In this document: positions 59,553 through 64,000 of the stretch, piece by piece
Layout of the letters: each line of letters starts with the position of its first letter
Position numbering within the stretch: the first letter of the stretch is position 1
NCBI RefSeq assembly: GCF_013409645.1
Contig: NZ_JACCBG010000001.1
Coordinates: forward strand, 1,364,001 to 1,428,000
Direction: 5' to 3'
DNA length: 64,000 nt
Origin: Nocardioides panaciterrulae
GTDB taxonomy: Bacteria > Actinomycetota > Actinomycetes > Propionibacteriales > Nocardioidaceae
Program-made: the position numbers and the translations under genes
The notes under the pieces: model-generated
Told to the model about the DNA's origin: nothing
Databases searched by the model: none
What the model saw: the letters and a program-made list of their open reading frames with translations, nothing else

Positions 59553-60499
59553 TCCCCGCCGCCGAGGTGCGCACCGTCGCGGTGGTCGGCGCCGGCTCGA
59601 TCGGCGCCAGCTGGACCGCGCTGCTGCTCGGCCACGGGCTGCACGTGGTCGCGGCCGACCCGGCCGCCGGGGCCGAGGAGCGGCTGCGCCGCACCGTCGC
59701 CGACCGCGCCCGCGACCTCGGTCGCACGGTCGACCAGGACGCGCTGCGGCTGGCCGGGTCGGCCGGCGAGGCCGCCGCCCTGGCGGACCTGGTCATCGAG
59801 TGCGGCCCCGAGCGGCTGGCCACCAAGCGCGCGCTGTTCGCCGAGATGGACGCGGCGGCCGGGCCCGGCGTGCTGCTCACCAGCAGCTCCTCGGGCCTGG
59901 TGCCCAGCTCGTTCCAGGACGCCTGCCGGCACCCGGAGCGGGTGCTGGTCGCGCACCCGTTCAACCCGCCCCACCTGGTGCCGCTCGTGGAGGTCGTCGG
60001 CGGCCGGCTGACCTCGGACGAGGCCGTTGCGGCCGCGATGGCGTTCCTGCGGCGGATCGGACGCCAGCCCATCCACCTGCGCCGCGAGCTGCCCGGGCAC
60101 GTCGCCAACCGGCTCCAGGCCGCGCTGTGGCGCGAGGCCTACCACCTCGTCGCCGAGGGTGCGGTCTCGGTGGCCGACCTCGACACGGCCATCAGCGCCG
60201 GCCCGGGGCTGCGCTGGGCGCTGCTCGGCCCGGTCGCGACCCAGCACCTCTCGGGCGGCGAGGGCGGGCTCGGGCACGTGCTCGCCCACCTCGGGCCGCC
60301 GATGGTCGAGTGGTGGGCCGACCTCGGCTCCCCGGAGCTGACCCCGGAGCTGGTGGCGCGGCTCGTCGCCGGCGTGCACGAGGAGCTCGACGGCACACCG
60401 GCCGAGGAGCTGACCGCGCGCCGGGACCGGGCGCTGCTCGAGCTGAGGGACATCAAGGCCCGGCACGGGCTCGACGACGTCGGCACCGCCGGCGAGTGA
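59549..60499 (+). CDS. 3-Hydroxyacyl-CoA dehydrogenase (CouN-like)
   Basis: NAD-dependent dehydrogenase of 316 residues in the HAD/L-carnitine-dehydrogenase group. Rossmann motif VVGAGSIGASW (about 12-22), catalytic His in VAHPFNPPHLVPLVEVV (about 133) and Glu after it, then the helical C-terminal domain (LPGHVANRLQAALWREAY). It would oxidise the hydroxyacyl-CoA made by the crotonase. It overlaps the ligase stop by four bases. Confidence 0.88.
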   Translation: MIPAAEVRTVAVVGAGSIGASWTALLLGHGLHVVAADPAAGAEERLRRTVADRARDLGRTVDQDALRLAGSAGEAAALADLVIECGPERLATKRALFAEMDAAAGPGVLLTSSSSGLVPSSFQDACRHPERVLVAHPFNPPHLVPLVEVVGGRLTSDEAVAAAMAFLRRIGRQPIHLRRELPGHVANRLQAALWREAYHLVAEGAVSVADLDTAISAGPGLRWALLGPVATQHLSGGEGGLGHVLAHLGPPMVEWWADLGSPELTPELVARLVAGVHEELDGTPAEELTARRDRALLELRDIKARHGLDDVGTAGE

Positions 60500-60508
60500 G
60501 GCGGGGAC

Positions 60509-62029
60509 ATGCACGATCAGGGACTCGGCTCCTGGCCCGCGCGCCGGGCCAGGATGACCCCCGACAAGGCCGCGCTGGTCCAGCACGGTCGGACCACGAC
60601 GTACGCCGAGCTGGCCGACCGCTCGCACCGGCTGGCCTGGGGGCTGCGGTCCCGGGGCGTGCAGCGCGGTGACCGGATCGCCTTCCTCGGGCTGAACAGC
60701 GTCGAGCTCGTCGTCGCGATGTTCGCCACCGCCCGGCTCGGCGCGGTGTTCCTGCCGCTGAACACCCGGCTCGCCGCGCCGGAGCTCGCCCACGTCCTCG
60801 GCGACAGCGGCGCCCGCCTGCTGCTGGTCGACGGCGGCCTCGGGGGAGGGTCCGAGATCGCGGTGGCCGGGCTCGAGGTCGAGCGTCTCGGCTTCCGCTC
60901 CGACGGCGGGACCGGGCTGGCCGCGCTCGAGGCGGAGCCGGCCGACGAGCTCGACGAGCCGATCACGCTCGACGACCTGTTCATGATCCAGTACACCTCG
61001 GGCACCAGCGGCCGCCCGAAGGGTGTGATGCTCACCCACGGCAACGTGACGTGGAACGTCATGAACCTGCTCGTGGACGTCGACCTCGGCAGCGAGGAGG
61101 TCTCGCTGGTCACCGCGCCGCTGTTCCACACCGCCGCGCTCAACCAGGTGCTGCTGCCGACCCTGCTCAAGGGCGGCACCGCACTGGTCGAGGCGAAGTT
61201 CGACGCGGACCGGTGCCTGGCGCTCATCGAGCAGCACGCGGTCAGCGTGCTGTTCGGCGTGACCTCGATGTACCTCGCGCTCGCGCAGGCCCCGCGCTGG
61301 GCCGGCGCCGACCTCGGCAGCCTGCGCCACGCGCTCAGCGGCGGCGCCCCGATCCCCGAGTCGCTGCTGCGCACCTGGGTGGAGCGGGGCCTGATGATCA
61401 TCCAGGGCTACGGCCTGACCGAGTCCTCGCCGGGCGCGACGATGCTGCGGGCCGCGGACGGCGTCCGCAAGCTCGGGTCGGCCGGCACCGCCTGCTTCTT
61501 CAGCGACGTCCGGGTGGTCCCGACCTCCGACGCGGACGACCGGACCGGCGAGGTGCAGGTGCAGGGCCCCAACGTCTCGCCCGGCTACTGGAACCAGCCC
61601 GAGGCCACCCGGGCCGCGCTCGACGAGGACGGTTGGCTGCGCACCGGCGACGTCGCGCGCGTCGACGACGACGGCTACCTCTACATCGTCGACCGGCTCA
61701 AGGACATGTTCATCAGCGGCGGCGAGAACGTCTACCCCGCCGAGGTCGAGCGGGCGCTGCACACCCACCCCGACGTGGCCGAGTGCGCCGTGGTCGGGGT
61801 CCCGGACCCCACCTGGGGCGAGGTCGGCCGCGCCGTGGTCGTGCCCCGGGCCGGGGCCCGGCTGACCGAGGCCGAGCTGCTCGACCACCTCGACGGCCGG
61901 CTGGCCCGCTACAAGATCCCGCGCTCGGTCGTGCTGTGCGACGAGCTGCCCCACAACGCCTCGGGGAAGCTGGTGCGGACCCGGGTGCGCGCCCTCTTCG
62001 GCCCCGATCACACGGAAGGACCGCGATGA
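60509..62029 (+). CDS. AMP-forming acyl-CoA ligase (CouL-like)
   Basis: A 506-residue fatty-acid/aryl-CoA ligase type protein. P loop YTSGTSGRPKG (about 164-174), A5 motif GYGLTESSPG (about 302), A7 TGDVARVDDDGYLYIVDR and the C-terminal Lys in NASGKLVRTRV. It starts the pathway by activating the free acid; by neighbourhood the acid is a hydroxycinnamate or similar phenylpropenoid (inference). Its stop overlaps the amidohydrolase ATG. Confidence 0.9.
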   Translation: MHDQGLGSWPARRARMTPDKAALVQHGRTTTYAELADRSHRLAWGLRSRGVQRGDRIAFLGLNSVELVVAMFATARLGAVFLPLNTRLAAPELAHVLGDSGARLLLVDGGLGGGSEIAVAGLEVERLGFRSDGGTGLAALEAEPADELDEPITLDDLFMIQYTSGTSGRPKGVMLTHGNVTWNVMNLLVDVDLGSEEVSLVTAPLFHTAALNQVLLPTLLKGGTALVEAKFDADRCLALIEQHAVSVLFGVTSMYLALAQAPRWAGADLGSLRHALSGGAPIPESLLRTWVERGLMIIQGYGLTESSPGATMLRAADGVRKLGSAGTACFFSDVRVVPTSDADDRTGEVQVQGPNVSPGYWNQPEATRAALDEDGWLRTGDVARVDDDGYLYIVDRLKDMFISGGENVYPAEVERALHTHPDVAECAVVGVPDPTWGEVGRAVVVPRAGARLTEAELLDHLDGRLARYKIPRSVVLCDELPHNASGKLVRTRVRALFGPDHTEGPR

Positions 62030-62916
62030 CCCGCTACGAGCCGCGGCTGGACCTGGACGCCCTCAGCGCCATCGACATGCACGTGCACGTGGAGCAGGAC
62101 GGCCACGGCCACCTCTCGCTCGACCAGGAGCTGATGGACGCCTCCGCGGCGTACTTCCGCGCCACCGACAACCGGACCCCGACGGTCGCGGACCTGGCCG
62201 AGCGCTACCGCGCCGCGGGGATGGCCGCGGTGGTGTTCACCGTCGACGCCGGCACCGCCACCGGTCATCGGCCGCTCTCCAGCGAGGACATCGCGGCCGA
62301 GTGCGCGGAGCACGCCGACGTGCTGGTCCCGTTCGGCTCGGTCGACCCGCACCGGGGGAGCGCGGCCGTCGAGCAGGCGCGGCGGCTGGTGAAGGAGTAC
62401 GGCGTCCGCGGCTTCAAGTTCCACCCGAGCCTGCAGGACTTCGCGCCGGACGACCGCGCGTTCGCACCGCTCTGGTCGGCGCTGGAGGAGCTCGGCGTCC
62501 CGGCGCTGTTCCACACCGGGCAGAACGGCATCGGCGCCGGGCTGCCCGGCGGGCGGGGCCTGAAGCTGCGGCTCTCGAACCCGATCCTGCTCGACGACGT
62601 GGCCGCCGACCACCCCGGCCTCACCGTGATCCTCGCCCACCCCTCGGTGCCCTGGCAGGCCGAGGCGATCTCGATGGCCACGCACAAGGCCAACGTCTAC
62701 ATCGACCTCTCCGGCTGGGCGCCGAAGTACTTCCCGCCGGAGCTGGTGCGCGCGGCCGGGGGCCAGCTGCGGCACAAGGTGCTCTTCGGCAGCGACTACC
62801 CGCTGATCACGCCCGAGCGGTGGATGTCGGACTTCGCCGAGCTGGGCCTGAAGGAGGAGGTCCTGCCCGGGATCGTCAAGGGCAACGCGGTCCGGGTCCT
62901 CGGCCTGGACCGGTGA
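62026..62916 (+). CDS. Amidohydrolase-family metal enzyme (CouO/PhdC-like)
   Basis: TIM-barrel amidohydrolase of 296 residues (amidohydro_2 group). Metal and catalytic positions: His-x-His in DMHVHVE (about 18-20), GFKFHPS, LFHTG, ILAHPS (about 206) and the Asp in FGSDYPL (about 266). In the cou and phd pathways a protein of this type replaces thiolase by cleaving the beta-ketoacyl-CoA; that role fits its place after dehydrogenase and ligase. An 18-bp tandem repeat begins over its stop codon. Confidence 0.87.
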   Translation: MTRYEPRLDLDALSAIDMHVHVEQDGHGHLSLDQELMDASAAYFRATDNRTPTVADLAERYRAAGMAAVVFTVDAGTATGHRPLSSEDIAAECAEHADVLVPFGSVDPHRGSAAVEQARRLVKEYGVRGFKFHPSLQDFAPDDRAFAPLWSALEELGVPALFHTGQNGIGAGLPGGRGLKLRLSNPILLDDVAADHPGLTVILAHPSVPWQAEAISMATHKANVYIDLSGWAPKYFPPELVRAAGGQLRHKVLFGSDYPLITPERWMSDFAELGLKEEVLPGIVKGNAVRVLGLDR

Positions 62917-62995
62917 GCCCGATGGGGCCGGTGAGTGCGATGTGGCCCGTGAGCGCGAGGGGGCCCGTGAGCGCGAGGGGGCCGGTGGGTCCCGC
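62906..62995. repeat. 18-bp tandem repeat beginning over the amidohydrolase stop codon
   Basis: Five units of 18 bases: TGGACCGGTGAGCCCGAT, GGGGCCGGTGAGTGCGAT, GTGGCCCGTGAGCGCGAG, GGGGCCCGTGAGCGCGAG and the diverged GGGGCCGGTGGGTCCCGC. The first contains the TGA stop; with a period divisible by three the next three units repeat TGA in the same frame. Confidence 0.9.
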
Positions 62996-63064
62996 GGGCG
63001 CCCGCGCCCGCCGTACCATGCAGGTCCGAGCCGCAGCGCGGCTGCCTGACCCCCGAGGACGACG

Positions 63065-63547
63065 GTGACCCCCACTCCCGAGCGCACGGCTCCCGACGCG
63101 GCCCGGCGCACCGAGCCGACCCTGCTCTACCTGATCAAGCAGGTCGAGCTGGCGGTGCGCGCGCGGCTCGACGACATGGTCCGGCCGGCCGGGCTGACCG
63201 CCCTGCAGTACACCGCCATGACCGTGCTCGAGGCGCACCCCGGGCTCACCGCCGCCCGGCTCGCCCGGCACTCCTTCGTGACCGCGCAGAGCGCCGCCGA
63301 CATGGTCAACGCGCTGCTCGCGCACGGCCTCATCGAACGGCACCGCGACCCCGCCGACCGGCGGCGGTTGGTGCTCGCGCTGACCCCGGCGGGTCGGACC
63401 CTGCTCGCGGACTACCGCGACCAGGTGCGGCTGATCGAGCGGCAGATGCTCGAGGGCCTCGACCCCGAGGAGGTCGCGCGGTTCCGGGCGGCCGTCATCT
63501 CCTGCCGGGAGTCGCTGCACGCCCACGAGAGTGGACAGGATTCCTGA
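63065..63547 (+). CDS. MarR-family repressor (CouR/PhdR-like)
   Basis: A 160-residue winged-helix regulator. Recognition region LARHSFVTAQSAADMVNALLAHGLIERH (helix part VTAQSAADMVNAL, about 74-87) and the wing DPADRRRLVLALTPAGR are typical. In Rhodococcus and Corynebacterium, MarR proteins in the equivalent place (CouR, PhdR) are derepressed by hydroxycinnamoyl-CoA. A TACCAT -10 lies at 63014. Two copies of an operator core, at 56641 and 63557, flank the cluster it sits in. Confidence 0.88.
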   Translation: MTPTPERTAPDAARRTEPTLLYLIKQVELAVRARLDDMVRPAGLTALQYTAMTVLEAHPGLTAARLARHSFVTAQSAADMVNALLAHGLIERHRDPADRRRLVLALTPAGRTLLADYRDQVRLIERQMLEGLDPEEVARFRAAVISCRESLHAHESGQDS

Positions 63548-63556
63548 CGGAATATT

Positions 63557-63571
63557 CATCAGGAAACCTGT
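63557..63571. promoter_or_regulatory. MarR operator O2 before the MFS gene
   Basis: CATCAGGAAACCTGT, identical over 15 bases to the core of O1 at 56641-56655; the flanking arms are not palindromic here. A hairpin CTTCAC/GTGAAG (63596-63613) lies further down in the presumed leader. Confidence 0.7.
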
Positions 63572-63637
63572 ACATCTCGCTCCGGATGTGATTGCCTTCA
63601 CTCGTTTGTGAAGAGTCCGTCCGCCCGGAGGTTCCCG

Positions 63638-64000
63638 ATGAGCAGCACCTCGACGTCCCAGCAACACCCCGCGCGCGGGAGCGGTGCCCGGCACCGGCTC
63701 ACGCCCGGAACCCTCACCGCGGCCGCGCTGGCCGTCGCCGTCGCCCAGGTCGGGCTCTCGATCCCGGCCGTGCTCAACGGCATGTTCCAGCTGGACCTGA
63801 ACACCTCCTCGACCCAGCTGACCTGGATCTCCGATGCGTTCCTGGTCCCGATCACGCTGTTGGAGCTCAGCTTCGGCGCGGTCGGTGACCTCTTCGGCCG
63901 CAAGCGGCTGCTCGCCATCGGCGCGCTGCTGATGGTGCTCGGCACCGTGATCGCGTTCTTCACCCCCGGCCCGGAGGCCTCGCACAACGTGCGGATCGCG
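63638..64000 (+). CDS. MFS transporter of the EmrB/QacA (DHA2) type, cut by the right edge
   Basis: The first 121 residues are present. A Ser/Thr/Gly-rich head is followed by membrane helix 1 (about 29-47), helix 2 (TWISDAFLVPITLLELS) and the motif A loop GAVGDLFGRKRLL, typical of 14-helix drug:proton antiporters. CGGAGG precedes the ATG. Carrying a copy of the MarR operator, it is probably the uptake or efflux permease of the adjoining catabolic cluster (CouT/PhdT position). Confidence 0.85.
   Translation, partial: MSSTSTSQQHPARGSGARHRLTPGTLTAAALAVAVAQVGLSIPAVLNGMFQLDLNTSSTQLTWISDAFLVPITLLELSFGAVGDLFGRKRLLAIGALLMVLGTVIAFFTPGPEASHNVRIA

Noticed and set aside
63596..63613. TTCAC-TCGTTT-GTGAA as a CRP site before the MFS gene
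   Set aside because: The half-sites are in reverse order (TCAC-N-GTGA rather than GTGA-N6-TCAC); a simple hairpin is likelier.

Overview
The window is about 64 kb of very GC-rich chromosomal DNA from an actinobacterium. I would place it in or near the Nocardioidaceae (Nocardioides-like). That placement is an inference from gene content: WhiB1 next to PdtaS, the fused oxoglutarate decarboxylase/dehydrogenase Kgd, nickel superoxide dismutase with its SodX protease, SigF with an RsbW-type partner, a SARP/BTAD regulator and MeaA. Genes are tightly packed with many 1-8 base overlaps. At least eleven starts sit 6-7 bases after a -10 like hexamer, which predicts leaderless mRNAs. I see no insertion sequence, prophage, integrase or CRISPR array.

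Layout. 1-2.2 kb: an acetolactate-synthase-like TPP enzyme cut by the left edge and a DUF2785 protein. 2.2-6.0 kb: signalling (PdtaS kinase, WhiB1, SigF with RsbW-like anti-sigma factor). 6.1-6.3 kb: a cluster of three hairpin repeats. 6.3-10.8 kb: Ni-SOD and its protease, malic enzyme, two oxidoreductases, a FabR-like regulator. 10.9-15.6 kb: an acetoacetate-decarboxylase-family protein, a small DUF6104 protein and Kgd. 15.7-17.4 kb: a lipoprotein and an LCP protein. 17.4-24.2 kb: tRNA-Arg(CCG), argS and the lysine/threonine genes lysA-hom-thrC-thrB. 24.2-31.4 kb: rho with a leader ORF, a receiver-domain protein, rpmE, prfA, prmC, a TsaC/Sua5 enzyme and a WecA-like transferase. 31.4-40.1 kb: a structured intergenic RNA candidate, then the full F1Fo ATP synthase operon and a DUF2550 gene.

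40-48 kb is an accessory block: a FAD oxidase, a large SARP-type ATPase regulator, a hemerythrin-like protein, an MFS permease and an endonuclease-V-like protein that has lost its active-site residues. Two sets of three 11-bp direct repeats, placed identically upstream of the FAD oxidase and the hemerythrin gene, look like operators of the SARP regulator. 48-51 kb: a polar amino acid ABC transporter and a PduO-type cobalamin adenosyltransferase, followed by a STAS protein and the B12-dependent mutase MeaA.

53.7-64 kb: a phosphatase, a secreted hydrolase, a D-amino-acid-oxidase-like protein and then a catabolic operon (crotonase, acetoacetyl-CoA-synthetase-like ligase, 3-hydroxyacyl-CoA dehydrogenase, acyl-CoA ligase, amidohydrolase) with a MarR regulator and an MFS permease cut by the right edge. 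The set resembles the non-thiolytic hydroxycinnamate side-chain pathways (cou of Rhodococcus, phd of Corynebacterium) with one extra ligase. The same 15-bp operator core precedes both the operon and the permease. A recurrent oddity is short tandem duplications that start at or span stop codons (five loci).
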